Shown here: positions 51,842-60,627 of the stretch, piece after piece
Layout of the letters: each line of letters begins with the position of its first letter
How positions within the stretch are numbered: position 1 is the stretch's first letter
Source: DATAOG01 sp963753685
GTDB lineage: Bacteria > Pseudomonadota > Alphaproteobacteria > Geminicoccales > Geminicoccaceae
Direction of reading: 5' to 3'
DNA length: 64,000 nt
Assembly (NCBI GenBank): GCA_963753685.1
Contig: CAVWDE010000027.1
Span: forward strand, 124,001-188,000
The notes under the pieces: model-generated
Seen by the model: only the letters and a program-made list of their open reading frames with translations
The model's database searches: none
What the model was told of the DNA's origin: nothing
Translations under genes and position numbers: made by a program

Positions 51842-52227
51842 CAGCGGCGCATCACCTCCAGATGGAAGGTCGCATGCTGGAGATCCTCGCCGAATTCCTG
51901 GCCGAGCTCCTTCATCGTGTCGTCTTCCTCGTCGTAATACCAGTGGATCTCGATCGCGGCGCCGCGGGCCGCGGCCTCGTCCAGCTTCTCCAACAGCAGC
52001 ATCAGGGCTTTGGCGGTCGCGCTGTTGAAGTAGATCAGCGACAGATCGAACCGGCAGCCGCCTGCGCCGAGCGCGGCCAGATAGCCATCGAGCGCCTGGA
52101 GGATCGGGCCGTAGAACGCGGGCACGTCCTCGGGGTAGGACTCGCCCTCGATGCGCAGATGATGCAGGGCGAAGTCGAAGGCCACGGCCGGCGACCGGTT
52201 GGTGGCGTCGATCCGCAGGTTGTCCAC
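51841..52227 (-). CDS. siaC: SiaC-family partner-switch protein (DUF1987)
   Basis: 128 residues of the DUF1987 family. The characteristic segment is FDLSLIYFNSATAKALMLLL; Ser69 or Thr71 in FNSATAK lines up with the phosphorylated Thr of Pseudomonas SiaC. GESYPEDVPAFYGPI near residue 28-42 is also family-typical. In the known system unphosphorylated SiaC binds and activates a diguanylate cyclase; SiaB phosphorylates it and SiaA removes the phosphate. The likely start is a GTG at 52227, with GGGGGGAG upstream. Confidence 0.88.
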   Translation of the reverse strand: MDNLRIDATNRSPAVAFDFALHHLRIEGESYPEDVPAFYGPILQALDGYLAALGAGGCRFDLSLIYFNSATAKALMLLLEKLDEAAARGAAIEIHWYYDEEDDTMKELGQEFGEDLQHATFHLEVMRR

Positions 52228-52244
52228 GAGGGGCTCCCCCCGCC

Positions 52245-52790
52245 TCAGATCGAGGCTTTGAGCGCGAAGAACGCGGTCTGCTCGTCGAGGTCGACGAAGT
52301 CGAACTCGAGCGGCTTGGACGCGCGCCGCGCGATCTCGATCAGGCCGATCCCGGCGCCGCGGCTGAGCACCCCCGGGGCGAGCCGCAGCTGCTCCTTGTA
52401 GCGGCTGCGGAGCTCACGCTTGTCGAGGGTCAGGATCTCGCCGAGCTGCAGGCGCATGCGCTCGACATCCTCGCGCCGGATCACGTTGCCGGTGTAGACG
52501 ACGTATTCGCTCTGGTCCTGCGCGATCGTGAGCAGGCCGTAGCGCATCGCATCCTCGGCGTCGGGCGGCAGGCGCTCCGCCGAGTAGCGGATGATGTTCT
52601 GCATCTGCTCGACGAACACGGCGAACACGCTGCGCATCGTCTTGGTGCTCGCGTCTTCGATGGTCAGCTTCTGCTTGAGGGCTTCGCCGACCCCGGTCAG
52701 CACCGCCTCGGTGACGTAGCCGCTGTAGGCGAAGATGATGCCGCGCTTACGCAGCGCAAACCGGATGTCCAGGAGCTCCTGCGCAAGCAT
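52245..52790 (-). CDS. siaB: SiaB-family protein kinase (DUF6272, GHKL fold)
   Basis: 181 residues. Family marks are IIFAYSGYVTEAVLTGVGEALK at the start (split here), VFVEQMQNIIRYSAER, the GHKL-type helix with Asn, and LSRGAGIGLIEIARRAS, the glycine-rich ATP lid, ending in FVDLDEQTAFFALKAS. SiaB phosphorylates SiaC. AAGGAAGG precedes the ATG at 52790. It is the first gene of the operon, 17 bases ahead of siaC. Confidence 0.9.
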   Translation of the reverse strand: MLAQELLDIRFALRKRGIIFAYSGYVTEAVLTGVGEALKQKLTIEDASTKTMRSVFAVFVEQMQNIIRYSAERLPPDAEDAMRYGLLTIAQDQSEYVVYTGNVIRREDVERMRLQLGEILTLDKRELRSRYKEQLRLAPGVLSRGAGIGLIEIARRASKPLEFDFVDLDEQTAFFALKASI

Positions 52791-53085
52791 GGCGCGCCTT
52801 CCTTTCGCACGCCGCGAATGTGCATCGATCGCAGCGGCCGTTCAAGCCCTTCCCGGGCGGGGGTCGGGCAAGGACGTCCAGGACGATCCGGCCGCCGGCC
52901 TGGGCCTGGCTTGCCGGTGCGCGGCAACCAAGCCCGGAGGTCCTATTGCCGAGGCCGCCCTGCCGGCGTACGCTGGAGTTTTCCCAGGAGCGGGTCGCTG
53001 GCGGTGGGACAATCGAGGACTTGGTCATTTCGTTCGGGGGTTCCGTATCCCGGAAGATATGAGTTGGTACGTTAGGGGTGGAGTG

Positions 53086-54306
53086 ATGCAGCGCGCCGTC
53101 CTCGGCATTCCCTTGCTTCTGGCTGTGGTGTCCGGCTGCGCCTCCACCAACGCACCGCCGGAGATCAGATACCTGCGCCCGACCGACTCGCCGGCGCGCG
53201 CCAGCGCGGTCCACGTCCAGCAGTCCGGTCAGGTCGTCTGGCAACAGCTGCTGGCCCACCTGCAACAGTCGCCCCTCAAGATCGAGCGCGCGGACCAACT
53301 GGCCGGGCTGATCGTGACCACCTACCACGGCGACCCGGAACCCTACGTCGACTGCGGCTGGATCATGGCCTACGGCCCGGGGGACCTGCACAAGACGCCG
53401 GGCTCGACCCATGAGGCGGCCTTCGACCGGGCCGCGGACGGCCAGAATGAGGTGCTCAAGCGCAGTCTCGAGTTGGATGGCCGCATGGTCGTCCAGGTCA
53501 AGCCCGCCGACCCCGACGCGCTGGTCGCGGTCGACAGCACCTACGTGCTCACCAAGACCGTCGCGCTCGAGCAGCCATCGGCGTCCGAGCCCAGGTCCGC
53601 CACCGAGTTCGCGAGCTTCACGAGCGGCCAGCGCGGCAAGTTCGCGAGCGGCACGGTCTGCCAGCCGACCGGCAAGCTCGAGCGCCTGGCGCTCGACGGC
53701 TTGTCGACCGACGTCGTCACAGCCGGAGGATCGCTCAGCCCCGGCCCCGGGCCGGCACCCGCGACCCCGAGCGCACCGTCGGTGGCCGGGCTCGACTGCG
53801 CCGGCGCCGACCAGGGCTACTGCCAGGCCCGCGACCTGATCGCGCCCTACCGGCAGGCCAACGAGCAGCAGGGACTGGGCCTGGCGATCAAGACCCTGGG
53901 TGGCGAGGGTGCGGTGCTGACCGAAGGCGACGTTTTGACCTTCGACATCAGTTTTCCGACCTTCGACTCCTACCTGCACGTCGCCTATCTGCAGCGCAGC
54001 GGCGTGGTCGGTCATGTCCTGCCGGGCTCGGCGCGGCTCTGGCCGGCGAATGTCAAGCACCACGTCGAGCGGACCGGGTATGAGATCGCGCCGCCCTACG
54101 GCGTCGAGATGATCCTGGCGATCGCGACGCAGCAACCCCTGTTTCCGACCCCGCGGCCGCAGTTCGAGCCGGCGGCGGACTACCTCGCGGCGCTGCGGCA
54201 GAGGCTCGCGGAGCTGGCGGCAACCACCCCCGGGACGCAGATAGCGGCGGATTCGCTGCTGATCGCGACCCGGCCGCGCCGACCGGGCGTGAGCGCCTCC
54301 AATTGA
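53086..54306 (+). CDS. DUF4384-containing lipoprotein
   Basis: 406 residues. Lipoprotein signal with Cys18 in LLAVVSGCAS. The first half contains a region like VWQQLLAHLQQSPLKIERAD and LIVTTYHGDPEPYVDCGW seen in envelope lipoproteins. After a Pro-rich linker (GPGPAPATPSAPS) comes the DUF4384 domain: LTEGDVLTFDISFPTFDSYL, HVAYLQRSGVVGHVLPG. DUF4384 proteins are often close to caspase-like or Sel1 proteins, as here (60614 and 54452). ATG 53086 is preferred over the ATG at 53059 because it gives a proper lipobox distance. Confidence 0.82.
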   Translation: MQRAVLGIPLLLAVVSGCASTNAPPEIRYLRPTDSPARASAVHVQQSGQVVWQQLLAHLQQSPLKIERADQLAGLIVTTYHGDPEPYVDCGWIMAYGPGDLHKTPGSTHEAAFDRAADGQNEVLKRSLELDGRMVVQVKPADPDALVAVDSTYVLTKTVALEQPSASEPRSATEFASFTSGQRGKFASGTVCQPTGKLERLALDGLSTDVVTAGGSLSPGPGPAPATPSAPSVAGLDCAGADQGYCQARDLIAPYRQANEQQGLGLAIKTLGGEGAVLTEGDVLTFDISFPTFDSYLHVAYLQRSGVVGHVLPGSARLWPANVKHHVERTGYEIAPPYGVEMILAIATQQPLFPTPRPQFEPAADYLAALRQRLAELAATTPGTQIAADSLLIATRPRRPGVSASN

Positions 54307-54451
54307 GGCGGCGGCCGGGAACGCCTGGCGCGCGCGCCGCGATCGGGAGGACCAGGGCGGCATTCGGACACGGTCGATAGGGCGATGACGACATTGGGCG
54401 AGCGCGGGCCGGCAAGGTTCCTGGCCCGTCGCGCCGAGCGGGAGTTCTGAC

Positions 54452-55726
54452 GTGCAACGCTGGTGGCTGATGCTCATCGTGCTCGGGACGTTTGGTGGCT
54501 GCACCCACAGCCCGCAATACAACAAGATCCAGGGCATGATGCTCGAGCCCGCCCGCAGCGCCGAGATCGCCGGCAACCACGAGCGCGCCTGCGAGGTCTA
54601 CCAAAGCGTGGCGGATCAAGGGGTCGTGCTGGCGGAGCGAAAGCTGGCCCAATGCTACGAGCAGGGTCAGGGCATGCCGCAGAACTATGCCGAGGCCGCG
54701 CGCTGGTACGAGGCGGCCGCGAACGCCGGCGACCCTGCGGCCCAGCGGGCGCTGGCCAGGCTCTACGAGTTCGGCCGCGGCGTGCCGCAGGACGACGCGC
54801 GCGCCTATCTGCTCTATCGCCAGGCGGCGGCGGCCGGCGACGTGGCCTCCGAATACAAGGTCGGACAGTTCCTGGATCGAGGTCGCGGCGGCAGCTCGGA
54901 TCCCACAGCGGCCGCGCAGCACTACCAGATCGCCGCCCAGGCCGGCGACGAGAACGCCCAGGCTGGTCTCGCGAGGTTGTATGCGACCGGCCGTGGGGTG
55001 CCGCAGGATCCGGCCGCCGCCGACCGCTGGTACGCCATGGCGGCCAAGCAGATCCAGGCCAGGGCGTTGGCCGGCGACGTGCCGTCCCAGCAGCGTCTGG
55101 GCGAGCTGTATCTGAACGGCGAGGGCGTGCCGCGGGACCCCAAGCAGGGCCTCGACTGGCTCAACACCGCGGCCCAGAAAGGCCAGGTGTCGGCTCAGGA
55201 CCGGCTCGGCGACCTGTTCATGCGGGGTGCCGAGGGCGTGCCGGCGAACCCGGCGCAGGCGGCGCTCTACTATCAGATGGCGGCCGATCAGGGCGATCTC
55301 AAAGCGCGCTACGCGCTCGCTCGGATGTATGCGTCGGGCACCGGCGTGCCGCGGGACGGGGCGCGCGCCGCGCAGCTGTTCCAGCAGGCCGCAGAACAGG
55401 GTGAGGTCCGCGCCTACGGCGGGCTGGGCGATCTGTACGCCAGTGGCGATGCGGTCCCGCAGAACGACGCCGAGGCCTTCAAATGGTACCGCGAGGGCGC
55501 CCGTCATGGCGATCCCGGCGCCCAGTACCAGCTCGGCCAAGCGTACCAGAACGGGCGCGGCGTGCCGACCGACCCCTCCATGGCGTTGATCTGGTACATG
55601 ATCGCGCAGCGCGAGGGCTACAAAGACGCGGCCGCGCGGATCACCGAGCTGTCGGCCACGCTTGACCCGGCGACCATCAGCAACGCCCAACGGTTGGCCG
55701 ACGCCTGGCAGCCCGGCACGGCGTGA
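54452..55726 (+). CDS. Sel1-repeat lipoprotein
   Basis: 424 residues, likely lipidated at Cys17 (LGTFGGCTHS). About ten Sel1-like repeats of 36 residues follow, each of the form A...A...LG.LY..G.GVPQ(D/N)...A..WY..AA..G, for example ARLYEFGRGVPQDDARAYLL and RLGELYLNGEGVPRDPKQGL. Sel1 repeats build a protein-binding superhelix. The start is GTG at 54452 with GGGAG eight bases upstream. It follows the DUF4384 lipoprotein in the same direction and may act with it in the envelope. Confidence 0.92.
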   Translation: MQRWWLMLIVLGTFGGCTHSPQYNKIQGMMLEPARSAEIAGNHERACEVYQSVADQGVVLAERKLAQCYEQGQGMPQNYAEAARWYEAAANAGDPAAQRALARLYEFGRGVPQDDARAYLLYRQAAAAGDVASEYKVGQFLDRGRGGSSDPTAAAQHYQIAAQAGDENAQAGLARLYATGRGVPQDPAAADRWYAMAAKQIQARALAGDVPSQQRLGELYLNGEGVPRDPKQGLDWLNTAAQKGQVSAQDRLGDLFMRGAEGVPANPAQAALYYQMAADQGDLKARYALARMYASGTGVPRDGARAAQLFQQAAEQGEVRAYGGLGDLYASGDAVPQNDAEAFKWYREGARHGDPGAQYQLGQAYQNGRGVPTDPSMALIWYMIAQREGYKDAAARITELSATLDPATISNAQRLADAWQPGTA

Positions 55727-55773
55727 CGACCGGCGCGGGCGCCGGGCCGCTCGAGGGCGCGGCGAGGTTCGGG

Positions 55774-58050
55774 TCACGCTCGGTCGGCGCGCCGGGCGTA
55801 AGCCATCTCCTCGATGATGCGGGCCGCCTCGAGGGCGCCATTGGGCGCCGCGAGGGTGGCGCAGCGGGCCCGGATCGACGCCCGCACCCCGGGGTCCAGC
55901 AGGCGGTCGATCGCCGGGCCGAGCCGGTAGACGGCGCCCCGCCGGACGCACAGGCCGAGGCCCCGGGATTCGGCGAACGCGGCCCGCGCCAGCTGGTCGT
56001 CCTGCTGCGGGTTCTCGTTCGGCACGAAGACCGTGGGCACGGCCGCGAACAGCAACTCGTGGAACGAGTTGTAGCCGACCGCGCTGACCGCGAGGTCGAA
56101 GGCGGCGAAATAGCGGCTGATCGGATAGTCGGCAAGGCGCATGACGTGCTCGGGCAAGCTCGCGGGCTGAGCGGCGATCAGCCACTCCACCGCCACGATC
56201 TGGACATTGCCGGCGCGCTCCAGGCGTGCGAGCACGACCTTGCGGACGGGCTCGTAGTCGTAGTTGTTGCCGGCGCCCAGCAACACCAGCGCCGCGACCC
56301 CGTCCGGGCGCAAATCGAGGGCGCGGCGCGCCGCGTCGCGAGCCAGCATGTCCTCGGGATCCAGGAGCCGGATCGGGCCGACCGGCCGGGTGCGCTCGCG
56401 GTGTCGGGTGGTCAGGCCGCGATCGAAACTCTCGGCCAGGTCCCCGGGCTCGATCACGGCGTCGAACTGGCGCTCGCGCTGGATCGTCTCGGCGCCCTTG
56501 TCGGCGCCCCACATGCCGCGCCGGCACCAGATCGAGGTCAGTTGCGGGTTGTCGCCGAGCGCGCCGAGCAGACCGCCGTAGGGCACGTGACCGTCGAACA
56601 CCACGACGCGCGGATCGTAGAAGCTGATCAGCTCGTTCAGCTCTTCGCGCAAAAAGTCGTTCCAGCGCCCGATATCGCAGCGCAGATAGGTGTGAAACGG
56701 CAGGTATTCCGCCAGAAAGCCCTGCTCGCGCACGACCCGGACCGCCTGCGAGAAGGTCAGGAACACGGGCTCCAAGGGCGCCGGGCAGCGCCGCGCGATC
56801 GCGAGCATGCGGGTCAGGTGGCCGACGCCGACGCCGTTCGACGACACCAGCAGGACCCGCAGCGGGGCGCGCGGGATCGTGTGCGGCAGGCGCGCGGCGG
56901 TCGGTTCGGGCGGGTCGATCGGCGCGTGCGGCAGGCTCGCCGCGGTCGGCGCCGGTTGGTCGATCGGCGCATGGGCCGCGCCCGCCACGGTCGGCGCGGG
57001 CGGGCCGATCAGCGTCTGCAGCCGGCGCACGTAGGCCTCGTGGCTGAAGCGGGTCCGGATGGCCTGCCAGCCGCGCTCGATCTGCTCCCGGTAGCGCTTC
57101 GGGCTGGCGCGATAGCTCTGCACCAGATCCGGCGTCTCGTGCGGCTGCGCGTAGATCGCGGCGTCCCCGAACAGCGGCCGGAAGTGCGGCGCCAGGATCG
57201 CGAGCGCGCCGCTTGCCATGGCCTCGATGATGGTGCGGCCGAACGCCTCGACCCAGCGCGTGTGGTGGAAGTAGACGAAGAAGTCGATCATGCCGAGGAA
57301 GCGCTCGGCCGGCATGGCGTTGAAGCCGTAGACCTGCCAGTTGCGCGGATAGGCGCCAAGCAGGGTGTGCAGATAGGGCCCGCCGCCCAGCACCCGGACC
57401 ACAAAGCGGGGGTCGTCGGGGTAGGCGGCGAGGGTGAGCTCGCGGCTGTCGGGCCATTTCAGGGGATCGGGGCGGCTGTGCCGGCCGAGCACCGGGCGGC
57501 GGTCGACGAAGCGGCTGCGGTCGACCCGCCAGGCCTGCGGATCGACCACGCTGTGCCAGTCGTCCGCGAACAGCGGCGGGCCGTCCTCGATGGTTTCGAA
57601 TTGCGCGCGCACCAGCGGCCCGACCGGCGCCCAGAGGAGATCGTCGCCGAGCACCGCGCGCGCGTTGCGATCGATGCTCGCCCAGTCGTAGGCCGGCCGG
57701 CCGTCGCCATCGAGCGGCGGATGCCAGACGACCAGGAGCTTGCGCTCGGCGGCCAGGTGCAGGCCCTGGTGCAGGCGATGGGTGAACAGGCTCGGATGAT
57801 GGGCGAGCAGGAGCCGGCCGGCGACCGGCCGGTCGGGGTCGAGCAGGTCGACCCGGCGGTCGTCGATGCAGGCCCGGATGCGGGGATGGAACGGGTGCGG
57901 ATACTTCAGCACCGGGCCCTTGATGTGCACCAGCGCGATCCGATAGCCGGCGGCGGTCGCGGCGACCAGCTCTTCGGCGATCGCGGTCGACGTGCCGCCC
58001 GGAAAGCGGAAGTCACCGAGGACGATGAGGTCGTAGTCGCGCGGCGTCAT
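55774..58050 (-). CDS. Two-domain glycosyltransferase (GT4-like plus MurG/GT28-like)
   Basis: 758 residues. The N-terminal half (about 1-350) begins MTPRDYDLIVLGDFRFPGGTS and has the GT4 nucleotide-sugar site EAFGRTIIEAMASGALAILA. A Pro-rich linker with three related units (HAPIDQPAPTAAS, HAPIDPPEPTAAR) leads to a C-terminal GT-B domain beginning LRVLLVSSNGVGVGHLTRML, like MurG-type enzymes, ending with AVSAVGYNSFHELLFAAVPTVFVP for the sugar-nucleotide site. Both halves look catalytically complete, so one chain may add two sugars in turn. The start ATG 58050 is clear from the family N-terminus. Confidence 0.87.
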   Translation of the reverse strand: MTPRDYDLIVLGDFRFPGGTSTAIAEELVAATAAGYRIALVHIKGPVLKYPHPFHPRIRACIDDRRVDLLDPDRPVAGRLLLAHHPSLFTHRLHQGLHLAAERKLLVVWHPPLDGDGRPAYDWASIDRNARAVLGDDLLWAPVGPLVRAQFETIEDGPPLFADDWHSVVDPQAWRVDRSRFVDRRPVLGRHSRPDPLKWPDSRELTLAAYPDDPRFVVRVLGGGPYLHTLLGAYPRNWQVYGFNAMPAERFLGMIDFFVYFHHTRWVEAFGRTIIEAMASGALAILAPHFRPLFGDAAIYAQPHETPDLVQSYRASPKRYREQIERGWQAIRTRFSHEAYVRRLQTLIGPPAPTVAGAAHAPIDQPAPTAASLPHAPIDPPEPTAARLPHTIPRAPLRVLLVSSNGVGVGHLTRMLAIARRCPAPLEPVFLTFSQAVRVVREQGFLAEYLPFHTYLRCDIGRWNDFLREELNELISFYDPRVVVFDGHVPYGGLLGALGDNPQLTSIWCRRGMWGADKGAETIQRERQFDAVIEPGDLAESFDRGLTTRHRERTRPVGPIRLLDPEDMLARDAARRALDLRPDGVAALVLLGAGNNYDYEPVRKVVLARLERAGNVQIVAVEWLIAAQPASLPEHVMRLADYPISRYFAAFDLAVSAVGYNSFHELLFAAVPTVFVPNENPQQDDQLARAAFAESRGLGLCVRRGAVYRLGPAIDRLLDPGVRASIRARCATLAAPNGALEAARIIEEMAYARRADRA

Positions 58051-58290
58051 GGCGTCCCGACCGGGGCACCGCGGCCCGCGGCGGCTTCGGCTCCCGCCTC
58101 GCGGCTCGCGCCGGTGAGGCGGCCGGCCGGGCAAAGCCCCTGGTTGCTCCTCGACGCAGATACCGTGGCTGCCCGGGCCGCGCAAGCGCGCTCGCTGGCG
58201 GCAGGCTGACGGCCCTGGCGGCAGGTGGATCGCTCTGCTACTCGTGGCGCTGCGAAGAGGCGTCGATTTGCGACCCTCGGAGGAGGCCTG

Positions 58291-58422
58291 ATGCCAGCTG
58301 TCGCGCCAGCGCTGGAGACCGAGCTGGTCGCCATCGGGCAGCCGCACGCCGGGTTCGCCACCCGCGAGCGCGACCGCGGCCGCTGGATGACCGGCGTTCT
58401 GCTCACCGAGGTCCGGGATTGA
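58291..58422 (+). CDS. Short open frame coupled to the coiled-coil gene
   Basis: 43 residues (MPAVAPALETELVAIGQPHA onward) preceded by GGAGGAGG at ideal distance. Its TGA overlaps the ATG of the next gene (TGATG at 58420-58424). No family recognised. It may be a leader peptide that couples translation, or the remains of a larger gene. Confidence 0.45.
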   Translation: MPAVAPALETELVAIGQPHAGFATRERDRGRWMTGVLLTEVRD

Positions 58423-59324
58423 TGGCCGACCGGCTCACCGTCCGCGAGCCGTCGGCGGAGATCGGCGCCCCCCAGGCGCCGGAGGTCGGCGGCGGCGAGG
58501 GCGGTATCGCGACCGCGCTGCGCGAGCGCTACGAGCTCGAGCATCTGCGGGCCGAGACGGCGAGGCTGGACGAGACGAGACGGGAGTTGCTCGAGACGCT
58601 CGAGCAGCGGACGCGCCGCGTCGACCGACTGGCCGGTGAGCGGGGTCAGCTCGAACGACAGCTGATCCGGGCGGAGCGGACGCTGCAGGAGCTCAACCGC
58701 CAGCTCGGCGCGCTCGCACCGCGGGCGGAGGCGCCGCCGGCGGTGCGCACCCCGGGACGCTGGTCCACGCTTCGCGGTCGCCTGCTCGGGAGCCTGACCC
58801 GGCTCTGGCCGGGACCGACAGACGCAAACCTGGCGGCCCCTCGGCCGGCGGTCGGCAGCGAGCGCCCGCCGACCCAGGACCCATCCGGGCCGCTGATCCC
58901 GTTTGCCGAGGCCGGTGAGGCGCGGCGGGTGATCGTGGTGGTCGCCGTCGGGCTCGAGCCCGAGCCGCGCGCGAGCGTCCTGGACCTAGCACTCCGCCTC
59001 GGCGCCGAGCGCGGCGTCGTGCCCCTGGTGCTGACCGATGACGACGACTTCGCACCGCTGCGCCGCCGGCGCATGCTGTTCGAGTATGTGCCGCCGGGGC
59101 CGGTGCGCCTAGCACTCGCCCCGACCCTGGAATGGGAGCTCTACCTGCAGCGCCGACTGGCCCTGATCCGACGCAAGTGGCAACCGATCAGGGTGGTCGC
59201 CTTCGGCGGGCCCGCGACCGATCTGGTTCGACTCTGGTCGGCCTCGCCGTTCGAGGAGCTGCCGTTCGCCGCCTTGCCGCAGGTGCCGCCGGCCGGCCCC
59301 GACGGCGCCCCGGGTCGGGGTTGA
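58422..59324 (+). CDS. Coiled-coil protein of unknown function, next to the glycosyltransferase
   Basis: 300 residues. Residues about 30-100 form a strong coiled coil (ELEHLRAETARLDETRRELL and following). A Pro-rich segment then leads to an alpha-beta domain from residue 165 (RRVIVVVAVGLEPEPRASVL, RGVVPLVLTDDDDFAPL) that looks like a GT-B half or nucleotide-binding fold without obvious catalytic residues. It is divergent from the two-domain glycosyltransferase and could be part of the same glycan pathway. A TTG one codon earlier is possible, but the ATG overlap favours 58422. Confidence 0.7.
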   Translation: MADRLTVREPSAEIGAPQAPEVGGGEGGIATALRERYELEHLRAETARLDETRRELLETLEQRTRRVDRLAGERGQLERQLIRAERTLQELNRQLGALAPRAEAPPAVRTPGRWSTLRGRLLGSLTRLWPGPTDANLAAPRPAVGSERPPTQDPSGPLIPFAEAGEARRVIVVVAVGLEPEPRASVLDLALRLGAERGVVPLVLTDDDDFAPLRRRRMLFEYVPPGPVRLALAPTLEWELYLQRRLALIRRKWQPIRVVAFGGPATDLVRLWSASPFEELPFAALPQVPPAGPDGAPGRG

Positions 59325-59399
59325 TGGTCGAACGCCCCGACGCGTCCCGGCTTCGCCCCGCATGATGTCTTTGCGGCTGGCTCAGTCGCCGCGCGCCGG

Positions 59400-60627
59400 A
59401 TGACCACGTCACGAACGCCCGCCCGATCCGCGCGTCGGTCGGCGGCTTTGGTCGTTGCGACCGCGCTCATCAGTTTCAGCATGGTCGAGATCGCGGCGTT
59501 GGTCACCCTGCACCTCGCCCGCGAGCGTGCGCCCGAGCGATTTGTGCCCGACTGGGACGCCTATGTTGCCGGGATCGATCAGCCGACGATTGATCATCTC
59601 AATCGCTATTATTTCGATCCGACCTTGGGCTGGGACTACCATCCCGGCTTCACGACCACGCGCCGCAACTCCAAAGGCGATACCTGGCATCTCGCCATCG
59701 ATGACCGACGCAGCCGTGTCAATTCTCTTTATTCACCGAATGCTTCAATCCAGATCGCCACCTATGGCGACAGCTTTACGTTCTGCGATGAGGTCAACGA
59801 TGATCAGACCTGGCAATATTATTTATCAGATGCGCTGGCTATGAATATTGCCAACTTCGGGGTCGGCGGCTATGGCCCCGATCAGATGCTATTGAAATAC
59901 GAGCAGGCGACGTGGTCGGGGGCGCCGCCCGACATCGTGATTCTGGCAATCTACGAAGGCGATCTGAACCGTGCCGTGACCCGGTTCTATCCGCTATACG
60001 CGCCCAATTCCAAGCAATTCCTGGGCTTCAAACCGCGCTATGTTCTGGATCAGGATGCGCAATTGCAACTGATCGCATCGCCCAAGACCAGCCCGGTGCG
60101 CGACCGGGCGGACTTGCGCAGGCTGATCGATGCTGCCCGCGACCACGATGCCTGGTATCAGCGGCGGGTCGAGATCGCGTTTCCCTATACGTTGGCGGTC
60201 CTCAAACTCGCCCGCCTGCTGCCCACGCCGGCGTATGGGGAGCCGTGGGCGGACACTGGCCAGACGGCCTTGCTGCATGCCATCATCGAACGGTTCGTCG
60301 CCATCGCCAGGGAGCGTGGTCAACGGCCGGTCCTGATGTTCATCCCGCGCGTCGAGTTCCTGGCGCCAGGCCCGAACCGAGCCGCCCTATCGGGAGTTCG
60401 TCACCCGCCTGCGCGCCGAGCATGGCGACGTCCTCACGATCGACGTCGCCGAGGCGTCGTTCGAGCCCGCGCGCTTCAACATCGTGCCCTTCGGGGGCCA
60501 CGCTTCGCCGTACGGCAATCGGGTCATTGCGCGTCACCTGGCCAAGGCCCTGATGCCCCTGATCGCCCGATCCTCCGCGGGACCAGCGGGCTTGCCGCGA
60601 TCTGCGATTCCCCTTACCAGAGGTTGA
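59400..60627 (+). CDS. SGNH/GDSL-type hydrolase, membrane-anchored (frame interrupted)
   Basis: About 409 residues. A signal-anchor helix (AALVVATALISFSMVEIAAL) at residues 14-35, then an SGNH domain: nucleophile Ser in IATYGDSFTFCDEVND, block II Gly in NFGVGGYGPDQML, block III-like ILAIYEGDLNRAV and the terminal His in VPFGGHASPYGNRVIARHL. The last segment is in a second frame: after FLAPGPN (near 60377) the continuation is EPPYREFVTRLRAEHGDVLT. One extra base explains it and the stop then is at 60625-60627. Such exported SGNH enzymes often O-acetylate or deacetylate glycans, fitting the glycosyltransferase next door. Confidence 0.85.

Noticed and set aside
54053..57457. 1134-codon minus-strand open frame
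   Set aside because: It is the antisense and off-frame shadow of the Sel1 lipoprotein and glycosyltransferase genes, with no domain similarity.
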